Shown here: one piece after another, positions 17,076-26,032 of the stretch
Layout of the letters: each line of letters opens with the position of its first letter
Numbering within the stretch: the stretch's first letter is position 1
DNA from: JAWMQL01 sp033283165
GTDB taxonomy: Bacteria; Pseudomonadota; Gammaproteobacteria; Pseudomonadales; Halieaceae
Assembly (NCBI GenBank): GCA_033283165.1
Contig: JAWMQL010000003.1
Coordinates: forward strand, 248,001-312,000
Direction of reading: 5' to 3'
Length of the DNA stretch: 64,000 nt
The notes under the pieces: generated by a model
Seen by the model: only the letters and a program-made list of their open reading frames with translations
What the model was told of the DNA's origin: nothing
Databases searched by the model: none
Program-made: the position numbers and the translations under genes

Positions 17076-18055
17076 CTGCCGGCGACGCCGCCGACCATCG
17101 AGGCGAGCCGGTCGGTGATGATCTGCTCGGCGTCGGTCACGATGGTCCGGACCAGTTCCTCGCAGGTCGGAATGTCGTTGATCAGGCCGCCGCACATGCC
17201 GACGGTGACCATGCCGGCCTCGATATCCCCGGTGCTCCAGGCCTTCTCCTGGTTGGCGCCGGATACCAGGTGGTGGACCTGGCCAAAATCACCACCGGCG
17301 GCCTCTATCGCAGCGACCTCATCCGCGACCGTGTTGCGGTAGACGCGAGCCGTGTTTCTGTAAGTGCGGAAAATCAGGCGGGTCTGGTTCTCGTCCATCT
17401 CCACGACCTTCTGCTTGATGCCCTCGTGGATCGGCGCCTCCTGCGTGACCAGGAACCGGGTACCCATGTTGATGCCGTCGCAACCCAGGGCCAGCGCGGC
17501 CGCCAGGCCGCGGCCGTCGGCGATACCGCCCGATGCGACCACCGGGATGCTGAGTGCCTGGGTAGCAGCGGGGAACAACACCAGGCCGCCTACATCCTGC
17601 TCACCCGGGTGGCCTGCACATTCGAAGCCGTCGATGCTGACCACGTCGACGCCGATTCGCTCGGCCTTCAGGGCGTGGCGCACGGCCACGCACTTGTGGA
17701 TGACCTGGATGCCCGCGCCCTTGAAACGCTCCATAAAGGGCTCGGGACTGCGGCCCGCGGTTTCCACGATCTTCACGCCGCTGTTGATGATGACGTCCAC
17801 GTAATCGTCGTAATTGATTTCGCTGGCCACCACGCCCACGGTCAGGTTGACGCCGAAGGGCTTGTCGGTCAGTGACCGGCACCGCGCAATCTCCGCCTCC
17901 AGACCCTCGGGGGTGGGCTGCGTGAGCGCGGTCATCACCCCCAGCGCACCGGCATTGGAAGCCGCTGCGGCCAGGTCGGCGGTTCCGACCCGCATCATGC
18001 CGCCACAAATAATGGGCGTCTCGATACCCAACAGCTCGGTCAGTCTGGTCTTCAC
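17057..18055 (-). CDS. Nitronate monooxygenase family FMN enzyme
   Basis: This 332-residue TIM-barrel flavoprotein belongs to the 2-nitropropane dioxygenase/nitronate monooxygenase family. Visible features are TPIICGGMM at the N-terminus, FGVNLTVG, the GFECAGHPG segment bearing the catalytic His, and VASGGIADGRGLAAALALGCDGINMGTRF binding the FMN phosphate. The family includes true nitronate oxidases and also FMN-dependent reductases in steroid ring catabolism (IpdC type), and sequence inspection cannot separate them. It is divergent from the molybdopterin oxidoreductase gene and shares operator site C about 48 bases upstream. GGAG-type ribosome sequence precedes the ATG. Confidence 0.88.
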   Translation of the reverse strand: MKTRLTELLGIETPIICGGMMRVGTADLAAAASNAGALGVMTALTQPTPEGLEAEIARCRSLTDKPFGVNLTVGVVASEINYDDYVDVIINSGVKIVETAGRSPEPFMERFKGAGIQVIHKCVAVRHALKAERIGVDVVSIDGFECAGHPGEQDVGGLVLFPAATQALSIPVVASGGIADGRGLAAALALGCDGINMGTRFLVTQEAPIHEGIKQKVVEMDENQTRLIFRTYRNTARVYRNTVADEVAAIEAAGGDFGQVHHLVSGANQEKAWSTGDIEAGMVTVGMCGGLINDIPTCEELVRTIVTDAEQIITDRLASMVGGVAGSQSDAA

Positions 18056-18102
18056 TCGGTCGATCTCCTTCTACACGATTGATTAGGCGGGCAAGACTAC
18101 AT

Positions 18103-18125
18103 TATTGGCATTTTATGTGTCAATA
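18103..18125. promoter_or_regulatory. Predicted TetR operator, site C
   Basis: TATTGGCA-N7-TGTCAATA is the most symmetric of the three copies. The surrounding dyad extends to ATTATTGGCA at 18101-18110 and TGTCAATAAT at 18118-18127, with a single mismatched pair. On the minus strand the right arm contains a perfect TTGACA, possibly the -35 box of the nitronate monooxygenase promoter. Confidence 0.6.
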
Positions 18126-18227
18126 ATCGCAAAACCCGGAGCGGGTGCAATAAAACAGACAAACCCGCTTCCAACCCGGCAGTCACGGTGGTCAAATGAA
18201 CAAACCCACAGTGGAGAACTGCTCGCG

Positions 18228-20390
18228 ATGGTCGTCAAGCACACCTTTTGCCGTACCTGTGAGGCCACCTGCGGCCTGGAAGCGGAGGTCGAGGACAACC
18301 GCGTCGTCAAACTCCGGCCGGACAAGGCGCATGTCGTCAGCAAAGGCTACTCCTGCGTCAAGGGTATCCACTTCGACAAGGTGCAGAACAGCCCGGACCG
18401 CGTCATTGCGCCCCTGAAACGGGTGGGAGACCAGTGGCAGACCATCGGCTGGGACCAGGCGATCACCGAGATCGGCGCCCGAATACGCGGCCTGGTGGAT
18501 CAACACGGCCCGCAGAGTTTCGCCCACCTGGTCGGCTCCGCCGGTGGCGCCAACCTGCTGGCGCCGATGTTCCGCAACGCGTTCTATCAGGCGCTGGGCT
18601 CGCGGCGCATGTACGGCACCGGCACCTGCGACACCACCAACAAGTTCCGCGTCTGCGAGGACATGTACGGCTCGCCCTTCCGGCTCGCCTACCCCGATAT
18701 CGAAAACACTGAATTTGTCATGGTGATCGGCGCCAACCCGGCGGTCTCCGGCAATACCCTGTACCACCTGCCCGCCGCGGTGCAGCGGTTCAAGGCCATC
18801 ACCACACGAGGCGGACGGGTGCTCTTCATCAACCCGCGACGCATCGAGACGGCGCACGCGGGTGAGCACCACTTCATCCGCCCGGACACCGACCTGTACT
18901 TCCTGGCCGCGTTCTGCCGGGAACTCCTTCACCAGCAGGGCGTAGACCGGCAGACAGTCGAGAAGTATATGGAAGGCTTTGCCGACCTCGAGGCAGCGGT
19001 CGAAACCTGGACGCCGGAACGCCAGGCCGAGGTGACCGGCATTGCGGCCGACACCCTGCGCGAACTGGTCAGCGCCCACCGCGGCGCCCAGGGTGCCTGC
19101 CTCTATATGGCCACCGGCGTGAACCAGGGCCGCAGCGGCACCCTGTGCTTCTGGTTGCTGGAGGCCATCAACGCGATTTCCGGCAATCTCGACCGCCCCG
19201 GCGGCATGCTGATGGGGGAAGGCCTGTTCGACATGGCGCGGCAGGTCAAGGAGGAGGGACAACTCACCGCGCGGGTGGACCGGGAAGACGGGCTGGTCAG
19301 CGTGGTCGGCCTGCAGCCCTCGGGGATGCTCGCCGAGGACCTCGAAAGCGGCCGCGTGCGCGGGATGATCGTCGAGGCCAGCAACCCGCTACTGGCCTGC
19401 TCCAACCCGGACGGGCGACTGGACCGGGCTTTCGCCGGCCTCGACCTGCTGGTGTGCATCGACCTGTTCCGCAATGAGGTGGGCAATCTCGCCGACTATA
19501 TCCTGCCCGCCCCCACCTGGCTGGAGCGCGCCGAGCTGCCCTACGCCCTGCAGAGCTTTACCGCGAACACACCGATACCGTACATGAGTTACAGCGATCC
19601 GGTGGTGGACGCGCCGCCGGAAGTCCGCCATGAGTGGTGGATCTACAGCCGCCTGGGGGAAGCCGCCGGCGTGACCATGTTCGGCAAGGGCTGGCTTGCC
19701 GCCCTGCTCAAGCTGAACACGCGCCTGGCCTACTCGCCATGGCGCTGGCTGCGCAAGCTCGCCCTGACGCCGGAAAAGATGATCGACGGCATGCTGAAAA
19801 AAGGCGGACTGCCGGGTCGCAAAGCCTTCCTGCGCGACCACCCGCACGGCCTGCTGCTGGAACCCAACCGCGGCGGCAACTTTCTCGGTACCGACCGGGT
19901 CCTGACCGACAGCGGCAGGGTCAGGCTCGCCCCCGGCGACTACGTGCGGGCTTTCGCGGACAATGCCGAAACCCTCTTCGCAGAGGAACTGGCGCGGCGA
20001 GACCAGTTCAAGCTGATCGGCAAGCGCGAGATCAAGCGCATGAACACCGCCTCGGCGAACGTGCCCCGCCTGGTGAAGGATGCCAGCAACTACGCCTACA
20101 TCAGCCGCGAGGATGCCCGCGAACTCGAGGTGAGCACGGGCGACACGGTGGCGGTGCGCTCGGCCTTCGGCAGCATCCGGATACCGGTCAAGGTGAGCGA
20201 CGAAATGATGCCCCGCACCGTGGCGATTCCCCAGTGCTGGGGCCACGCAGACGCCGACGGTTTGAGCCACGCGCAGCGGCACCCGGGCGTCAACTCCAAC
20301 CTGCTCGCCGGGGACGGCCCGGACAACATCGAGAAGCTGTCCGGCATGTCGCACCTGTCGGGCATCTTCGTGGAGATTGAGGGCGCATGA
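18228..20390 (+). CDS. Molybdopterin-dependent oxidoreductase (DMSO reductase family)
   Basis: This 720-residue enzyme has an N-terminal [4Fe-4S] site with Cys8, Cys11, Cys15 and Cys43 (C-x2-C-x3-C-x27-C). It is followed by molybdopterin-binding domains (MVIGANPAVSGNTLYH, a CLYMATGVNQGRSG region, and a C-terminal beta-barrel domain with YAYISREDARELEV). No Tat signal is visible, which suggests a cytoplasmic enzyme of the formate dehydrogenase/nitrate reductase-like group. The ATG at 18228 is chosen because the Fe-S motif begins seven residues later and GGAG lies upstream. Its stop overlaps the next start (ATGA). No electron-transfer subunit is adjacent. The substrate is unknown, and a hydroxylase or hydratase role in the same catabolic route is possible. 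Confidence 0.9.
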   Translation: MVVKHTFCRTCEATCGLEAEVEDNRVVKLRPDKAHVVSKGYSCVKGIHFDKVQNSPDRVIAPLKRVGDQWQTIGWDQAITEIGARIRGLVDQHGPQSFAHLVGSAGGANLLAPMFRNAFYQALGSRRMYGTGTCDTTNKFRVCEDMYGSPFRLAYPDIENTEFVMVIGANPAVSGNTLYHLPAAVQRFKAITTRGGRVLFINPRRIETAHAGEHHFIRPDTDLYFLAAFCRELLHQQGVDRQTVEKYMEGFADLEAAVETWTPERQAEVTGIAADTLRELVSAHRGAQGACLYMATGVNQGRSGTLCFWLLEAINAISGNLDRPGGMLMGEGLFDMARQVKEEGQLTARVDREDGLVSVVGLQPSGMLAEDLESGRVRGMIVEASNPLLACSNPDGRLDRAFAGLDLLVCIDLFRNEVGNLADYILPAPTWLERAELPYALQSFTANTPIPYMSYSDPVVDAPPEVRHEWWIYSRLGEAAGVTMFGKGWLAALLKLNTRLAYSPWRWLRKLALTPEKMIDGMLKKGGLPGRKAFLRDHPHGLLLEPNRGGNFLGTDRVLTDSGRVRLAPGDYVRAFADNAETLFAEELARRDQFKLIGKREIKRMNTASANVPRLVKDASNYAYISREDARELEVSTGDTVAVRSAFGSIRIPVKVSDEMMPRTVAIPQCWGHADADGLSHAQRHPGVNSNLLAGDGPDNIEKLSGMSHLSGIFVEIEGA

Positions 20391-21964
20391 AACCTGCAAC
20401 AACACGCATTTATCCACCTCTTGGGGCCGGCCTGATCGCCCTGCTGCTGACCCTGGGCGCCTGCTCGGACGGCAGCGACAGGCCGGACCAGCCGGCCAAA
20501 CCGCAGGCGGCCAATCCCCTGGTGGAGGGACCGGTCAGCGGTGGCGGGGCCGAGGATTGCTGCAAGCTGATCGCCGGACCCATTGAAATCGACCTGTCCG
20601 ATTACATCGGTTATACCCGCGGCACCCCCTTCTATGCCGGACTGTACTTCGACGAGGCCGAGCTGGGCTACCGCGAGACCGAGTACTTCATTTCGGGAGA
20701 GGCAACCTCCTACAGCGCCACCGACGAACTCGGTGAGGACGGGGTGTGGTCGGTGCAGCCAGCGGACAGCGAATCGTACAAGTCACGTATCGTCGTGCTG
20801 CGCCCCGACAACCCGGACGATTTCAACGGCACGGTCGTGGTGGAGTGGTTTAACGTGTCCGGGGGCGTGGATGCGGCGCCAGAGCTGGTGCAGACACACA
20901 CCGAACTGATCCGCGAAGGGTACGCCTGGGTAGGCGTGTCCGCCCAGTCGGTGGGAGTGGAAGGCGGCGGCGCCTTCGAAGCTCCCCTCAAAATGGTCGA
21001 CCCGGAGCGGTATGGCAGCCTGAGCCACCCCGGCGACAGCTTCTCCTACGATATCTATTCCCAGGCTGCCCAGGCCGTACGTAACCCCATGGGCCTGGAT
21101 CCTCTCGACGGTCTCCAGGTGCAGTACATGATCGGTATGGGCGAGTCCCAGTCGGCGGGGCGCATGGTTACCTACATCAACGCCATTCACCCCACGATTG
21201 ACCTGTTCGACGGCTTCCTGGTGCACAGCCGCGGAAATCGCAGCGCGTCGCTGTCACAGGAACCGCAGCTTGCTATCCCCACGCCGCAACCCACCCTGTT
21301 TCGCACCGATATTCCCGAGCCCATCATCGGCGTGGAAACGGAAAGCGACATCCTGCGCGGTGGCGCGGCCGTGGACCCCCAGCCCGATGCGGATAATTAC
21401 CGGCTGTGGGAGGTAGCGGGTAACGCGCACTATGACGCCTACGGCGTGGTCAAGGGCCCGGTGGACCGGGGTGGCGACCCCTCGGTTGCCGAGGTCATCG
21501 AGTCCCGGGATGCCGGCGCGGCAGGCCTGATCGAGTGTGATCGGCCGATCAATGACGGTCCGGCACACTGGGTGTTGAAGGCAGGCGTCGCCGCACTGGA
21601 TAACTGGATACGCAGCGGCGAGCCCGCCCCCTCGGCGGCGCCGATAGCACGCAACGCTGCGGGAACCGGCCTGCGACGAGACCAGTACGGCAATGTTATC
21701 GATGGTGTTCGCACGCCCTACGTGGATGCGCCAGTCGCCGCCTTCTCCGGCTCTGGACAGACCGGCACCAGCTTCTGCTTCCTGTTCGGGACCACGGCGC
21801 TGTTCGATGCGGCGACACTGGCAACACTGTACCCCGACCGGCGCGCCTACATCGAGGCCATCGATGCCGCCACCGACAGTGCCGTCGAGCGGGGTTTTGT
21901 ACTGCCCGCGGACGCGGAGCTGATCAAGGCCCAGGCGCGCAACTCCGACCTGTTCGCACAGTAA
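20387..21964 (+). CDS. Alpha/beta hydrolase lipoprotein (Abhydrolase_10-like)
   Basis: This 525-residue protein has a lipoprotein signal ending LTLGAC (Cys26). The large domain resembles the alpha/beta-hydrolase-domain family (Abhydrolase_10), with VVEWFNVSGG, GYAWVGVSAQ and the likely nucleophile elbow MGESQSAG (Ser254). It probably hydrolyses an ester or lactone at the cell envelope. The start overlaps the molybdopterin oxidoreductase stop by ATGA, so the two are coupled, though one is predicted to be cytoplasmic and the other exported. It is not a member of a family with a settled reaction. Confidence 0.82.
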   Translation: MKPATTRIYPPLGAGLIALLLTLGACSDGSDRPDQPAKPQAANPLVEGPVSGGGAEDCCKLIAGPIEIDLSDYIGYTRGTPFYAGLYFDEAELGYRETEYFISGEATSYSATDELGEDGVWSVQPADSESYKSRIVVLRPDNPDDFNGTVVVEWFNVSGGVDAAPELVQTHTELIREGYAWVGVSAQSVGVEGGGAFEAPLKMVDPERYGSLSHPGDSFSYDIYSQAAQAVRNPMGLDPLDGLQVQYMIGMGESQSAGRMVTYINAIHPTIDLFDGFLVHSRGNRSASLSQEPQLAIPTPQPTLFRTDIPEPIIGVETESDILRGGAAVDPQPDADNYRLWEVAGNAHYDAYGVVKGPVDRGGDPSVAEVIESRDAGAAGLIECDRPINDGPAHWVLKAGVAALDNWIRSGEPAPSAAPIARNAAGTGLRRDQYGNVIDGVRTPYVDAPVAAFSGSGQTGTSFCFLFGTTALFDAATLATLYPDRRAYIEAIDAATDSAVERGFVLPADAELIKAQARNSDLFAQ

Positions 21965-22080
21965 CCAGACCCGCCATTCCCGTACAGCAGCTCTCGTTGC
22001 CACTTTTGTCCCTTGTGATATATTGTTAGCGGTAGCTATCTTTTAGCTGACTACCTTTTTACTATTCGGGGACTTTCTCT

Positions 22081-22998
22081 ATGCGCCAGACGGCACTCAA
22101 TGAAATCATAAACAGATCCAGGCTATTATGTTGCGGCGTTCTGCTGGCCGCCACCGCGGTGAACGCCAACGCCGAGCTTCAGCCCGGTGACCGCTACGTC
22201 CACATGGGCAGTTCTTTTGCCGCGGGGCCGGGGATTCAAAACAACCTGGACGAGAACTGTGGTCGATCCGACCAGAATTATGCCCACCTGGTGGCAAGGG
22301 AACTCCAGCTCGATCTGGTCGATGTCAGCTGCAATGGTGCGACCATCGACAACATCGTCTACCTGCCCCACACGTCGCCGTTTGGAGGCGAGACTTTACC
22401 GCCTCAGATGGAGGCCCTTACGGAGGACACCCGACTGGTGACCATCACGGTCGGCGGCAACGATTTCAATTACGCCGGGAACCTCCTGAGAGATTCCTGC
22501 CAGGCTGACCCGACGCCGGTCGCAGACCTGCCCGAGTACATTGCTGACCTGATATGCGGTCCCGCAAGCCCGGAGACCAACAGGCTGGCCTCGGACTACG
22601 CACTGGCCCTGGTCAAGGCGGAACTGTCAGAGATGCTGCGGCAGATTCGCGAGCGGGCGCCCGAGGCAACCGTCGTGCTGGTGGACTATGTTTCCATGTT
22701 GCCGCCACACGGCGGATCCTGCGGCAGTGTCATGCCCCTGTCGACCGAAGACGCCCGGCACTTCCGGCGCCAGGCCAACAGGTTCCGCGTTGCCAGTAAG
22801 CGCGCGGCGCGTCAGCGCGGAGCACTGATCGTGCAGTGGTCCCGGGCCAGCGAGGAACACCATGTGTGCTCGGATGATCCCTGGGCCAACGGCTGGGTGT
22901 TCGATCTCGGTACAGGCGTTATAGGCTATCACCCCAACGCCGAGGGCATGCGACAGGCGACAAGGTTGGTGCTGGAGGCACTGTCTGCGACAGAATAG
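22081..22998 (+). CDS. Secreted SGNH/GDSL hydrolase
   Basis: This 305-residue protein has a signal peptide (cleavage likely after NANA, about 31). Block I reads GSSFAAGPG instead of GDS, with Ser45 as probable nucleophile. Block III is VGGND (125-128). The C-terminal GYHPNAEG, around residue 286, supplies the catalytic His. Several Cys pairs suggest disulfides, as in the Streptomyces scabies esterase-like group. It likely cleaves an ester outside the cytoplasm. It starts 116 bases after the lipoprotein hydrolase, so it may have its own promoter in the AT-rich stretch at 22011-22070. Confidence 0.87.
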   Translation: MRQTALNEIINRSRLLCCGVLLAATAVNANAELQPGDRYVHMGSSFAAGPGIQNNLDENCGRSDQNYAHLVARELQLDLVDVSCNGATIDNIVYLPHTSPFGGETLPPQMEALTEDTRLVTITVGGNDFNYAGNLLRDSCQADPTPVADLPEYIADLICGPASPETNRLASDYALALVKAELSEMLRQIRERAPEATVVLVDYVSMLPPHGGSCGSVMPLSTEDARHFRRQANRFRVASKRAARQRGALIVQWSRASEEHHVCSDDPWANGWVFDLGTGVIGYHPNAEGMRQATRLVLEALSATE

Positions 22999-23015
22999 AG
23001 CTGGCACCTGTGGAT

Positions 23016-23549
23016 TCAACCGCTGGTTGACGCGTCCGGCGGGCCCGTTGCGTTGAATCCCTCGTGAAATACAACCTGGCCCCGGGGCACCTTCCCGTCG
23101 AAGGACTGCACGAAAAATACTTCCGGGGGAACGCCTTCATAGACCAGCCCCTCAGTATTATCGAAGCCGAATCTTCGGTAATACTGGGGGTGCCCCACCA
23201 GGCAACAACCTTTTGCCTGGAGAGCCTGCAACCGGGACAGCCCCTCTCGTATCAGGGCGCTGCCGATACCTCGCCGCTGGAAATCCGGCAGTACCGAAAC
23301 AGGGCCCAACCCGTACCAGTCGGTCGTGCCATCTGACATGGTTACCGGGGAAAACGCAATGTGCCCCACCACTTGTCCGTCGAGTTCGGCAACCAGGGAG
23401 ATCGTCAGCGCATTGGCGACCCTCAGGGCCTCGACTATGAACTGCTCCGTGTGACTGCTGATCTCCATGGTCTCGAAAGCAGCCGCGGTAACCGCTGATA
23501 TGGCGGCGAAGTCCGTGTCACGCTCGTCCCTGATTATCATCTGGCTCAC
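23016..23549 (-). CDS. GNAT family N-acetyltransferase
   Basis: This 177-residue GNAT enzyme transfers an acetyl group from acetyl-CoA. LGPVSVLPDFQRRGIGSALI contains the Q/RxxGxG pyrophosphate-binding motif, and CCLVGHPQYYRRFGF is typical of the YhbS-like subgroup. The substrate cannot be read. It starts three bases after the stop of the small membrane-protein gene at 23553 and converges with the SGNH hydrolase gene across a 17-base gap. Confidence 0.9.
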   Translation of the reverse strand: MSQMIIRDERDTDFAAISAVTAAAFETMEISSHTEQFIVEALRVANALTISLVAELDGQVVGHIAFSPVTMSDGTTDWYGLGPVSVLPDFQRRGIGSALIREGLSRLQALQAKGCCLVGHPQYYRRFGFDNTEGLVYEGVPPEVFFVQSFDGKVPRGQVVFHEGFNATGPPDASTSG

Positions 23550-23552
23550 GAT

Positions 23553-24008
23553 TTAAGGCTGCTCTTGTAGCTTCAGGTGTTGCTCGACGTAGGCCACAAA
23601 CTCGTCATCGAATACGTGTCGGTTCAACTCCCAGTAGGATTTGCCACCGCTGCGCGCCAGTGTGGCCAACAGGTAATGCAGCTGCGTCTTGGCCAGCTTC
23701 CCCTGGGCTGCGGCAAACGCATATTGCCAGGCGAAGAACAGCTGATCCATCAACATCCGAAACCGCAGTCGCTCATCGCTGTGCAGAGCATCGAGGTCAT
23801 TCATTCCCCGGGTATATAGGGCGGCAATTTCCTCGTTTTCGATCAGGTAGGCGCGCCATCGGTCGGCATCGTCCTGTATGCCCCGATGCGCGGCGTCGCG
23901 CAACATAAAATTGTTCTGGCGAATCTGCAGGGCCAGGTAGACCAGGGTGGCTACCGTGGCGATGGCGGCAATCAGCTCCCCGATGTTTCCGACTTCGTCC
24001 AGTGTCAT
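23553..24008 (-). CDS. Small protein with one N-terminal helix, unknown function
   Basis: This 151-residue protein has one hydrophobic segment at about 8-26 (IGELIAAIATVATLVYLALQIRQNN, partly amphipathic) and then a helical, soluble remainder rich in Arg, Leu and Trp. The same plan occurs in many gammaproteobacterial hypothetical proteins without known role. It precedes the GNAT gene by three bases on the same strand and is divergent from the OPT transporter. No motif can be assigned. Confidence 0.65.
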   Translation of the reverse strand: MTLDEVGNIGELIAAIATVATLVYLALQIRQNNFMLRDAAHRGIQDDADRWRAYLIENEEIAALYTRGMNDLDALHSDERLRFRMLMDQLFFAWQYAFAAAQGKLAKTQLHYLLATLARSGGKSYWELNRHVFDDEFVAYVEQHLKLQEQP

Positions 24009-24171
24009 GAAATTTCCCGGTTGTCGCGCACATTGGAATCATAGACCGAAAATTGGAGTTTGAGCAGAAATTATCCCGCTGTGCGCGACCGGCGCAATTT
24101 CATCCAATTAGCGCTGTTGCGTAAAGACAAGTTCTATACAATGGCCTGTCGCTCCCGGAAGGAACCGGACT

Positions 24172-26028
24172 ATGGAACTCACTCTGCGCGCGGTCATTCT
24201 GGGACTGGTGCTGTCCGTCATTATGGGCGCCGCCAACGTGTACCTGGGGCTGAAGGCGGGGATGACCGTGTCCGCGTCGATCCCGGCGGCGGTGATTGCC
24301 ATGGTGATTCTCCGGGGGCTGTTCAGGAACGGCACTATCCTGGAATCCAACCAGGTACAGACCGCCGCGTCCGCGGGCGAGAGCCTGGCGGCGGGAATCA
24401 TCTTCACCATGCCGGCCATGATCATGATAGGGTTCTGGACGGAATTCGATATGCTGACCACCACCCTCATCGCCTTTGCGGGCGGGCTGCTGGGCATTTT
24501 ATTCATGATTCCCATGCGCCGGGTGTTCATCACCAATGCCGACAAGGAACTCAAGTACCCCGAGGGGGTGGCCTGCGCCGCGGTATTGCGAGCCGGTGAA
24601 GCCGACGGCAACTCGAAGGCGGGCGCGAAAGGCATATTCCAGGGCGCCCTGCTGGGTGCCAGCTTCAAGCTCATGTCCGGCTTCCTGGGGGTTACCAGGC
24701 ACATGCTGGAGGGGGCAACATCCATCGCCGGGCGCACGTTCTACTTCGGTGGCGACATCTCGCCGGCGCTGGTCGCGGTCGGCTATATCGTTGGCCTGAA
24801 TATCGCTGTCCTGCTGTTCCTCGGCGGCTCCCTGGCCTGGTTGATCGGTATACCGATATTGAGTGCAGGCGCGGGAGCCGACCTGGCACCACTCGACGTG
24901 GCGTGGTCCACCTGGTCGGCCCAGGTGCGCTATGTCGGGGTCGGGGCGATGGTGGTCGGTGGACTCGCCTCTATCTTCAGGGTGCGGCACGGGCTGGTGC
25001 ATGCCATTGCCGAGCTGTCGCATTCGCTGTCCAATAACGGAGCGGAGAAAGCCGATGGCGACAAGGATCTGCCCGGTCCGGTCATCGCATTTTTTGCCAT
25101 TCTGGCCATCCTGCTGGTCGGCATCGTCTATTTCCAGATGACAAAGAACCTCGGTATTACCCTGCTGGTCACCGGCGTGATGGTCATCATGTCGTTCTTC
25201 TTTACCGCGGTCGCCAGTTACATCGTGGGCCTGGTCGGCAACTCCAACAGCCCGGTCTCCGGGATGACCATTACCGCGGTCCTGTTCACCGGGCTGCTGA
25301 TCCTGATGTTCGGTTATACGGGCATGACCGGTATGGCGGCCACGCTGGGGGTCGCGGCGATCGTCTGCTGCGCGGCCTGCACCTCAGGTGACGTCTGCAA
25401 TGACCTGAAGACCGGCAACATGGTGGGAGCCCAACCCTATCGCCAACAGATCATGCAGATTGCCGGCGTTTTCGTGGCTGCGTTGGTGATGGCGCCCATC
25501 CTGCAGTTGTTGCACGACTACACTCCTGGCGGCATCGGCGGCCGGGAGCTGTCTGCACCGCAGGCCGCCCTGTTTGCCAACCTGGTGCGCGGGTTTTTCG
25601 GTGATGGCCAGATCCCCTGGAACCTGGTCGGCATCGGCTCGGCTGTCGGGGTCGCCGTTCTGGTACTCGACCATATTCTGCTGCGGGACAAGTCGTTTCG
25701 TTTACACCTGATGCCCATCGCGGTCGGCATGTACCTGCCCTTCGGGCTGGCGGTGCCCATCCTGACCGGCGGCATCCTGAACTGGTTGATCACCCGCGGG
25801 CTCAGTGATGAGGTGGCGGAACAGAAGAGCCGCGGCGGCGTGCTGTTTGCCTCGGGCGCGATTGCCGGCGAATCCCTCATGGGCGTCGGCCTGGCTGTCC
25901 TGGCCAGTGTCGGGCTCACCCGGCTGGATCTGCCACTCGGAGACGGGGTCGTGACAGGTTTGTCGGTCGCCGCCGTCCTGGTCGGCATAGTGGCGTTCCG
26001 CCGCACGTCATGGCGGGCAGCGCAGTGA
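24172..26028 (+). CDS. OPT family oligopeptide/metal-chelate transporter
   Basis: This 618-residue integral membrane protein has about 14-16 transmembrane segments. The start VILGLVLSVIMGAANVYLGLKAGMTVSASIPAAV is the hallmark N-terminus of bacterial OPT transporters; later NSPVSGMTI and CTSGDVCNDLKTG are also conserved. Members import oligopeptides or metal chelates with protons. GGAAGGA precedes the ATG. It stands alone on the plus strand and converges with the glutamine synthetase-like gene across four bases. Confidence 0.93.
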   Translation: MELTLRAVILGLVLSVIMGAANVYLGLKAGMTVSASIPAAVIAMVILRGLFRNGTILESNQVQTAASAGESLAAGIIFTMPAMIMIGFWTEFDMLTTTLIAFAGGLLGILFMIPMRRVFITNADKELKYPEGVACAAVLRAGEADGNSKAGAKGIFQGALLGASFKLMSGFLGVTRHMLEGATSIAGRTFYFGGDISPALVAVGYIVGLNIAVLLFLGGSLAWLIGIPILSAGAGADLAPLDVAWSTWSAQVRYVGVGAMVVGGLASIFRVRHGLVHAIAELSHSLSNNGAEKADGDKDLPGPVIAFFAILAILLVGIVYFQMTKNLGITLLVTGVMVIMSFFFTAVASYIVGLVGNSNSPVSGMTITAVLFTGLLILMFGYTGMTGMAATLGVAAIVCCAACTSGDVCNDLKTGNMVGAQPYRQQIMQIAGVFVAALVMAPILQLLHDYTPGGIGGRELSAPQAALFANLVRGFFGDGQIPWNLVGIGSAVGVAVLVLDHILLRDKSFRLHLMPIAVGMYLPFGLAVPILTGGILNWLITRGLSDEVAEQKSRGGVLFASGAIAGESLMGVGLAVLASVGLTRLDLPLGDGVVTGLSVAAVLVGIVAFRRTSWRAAQ

Positions 26029-26032
26029 CAGG

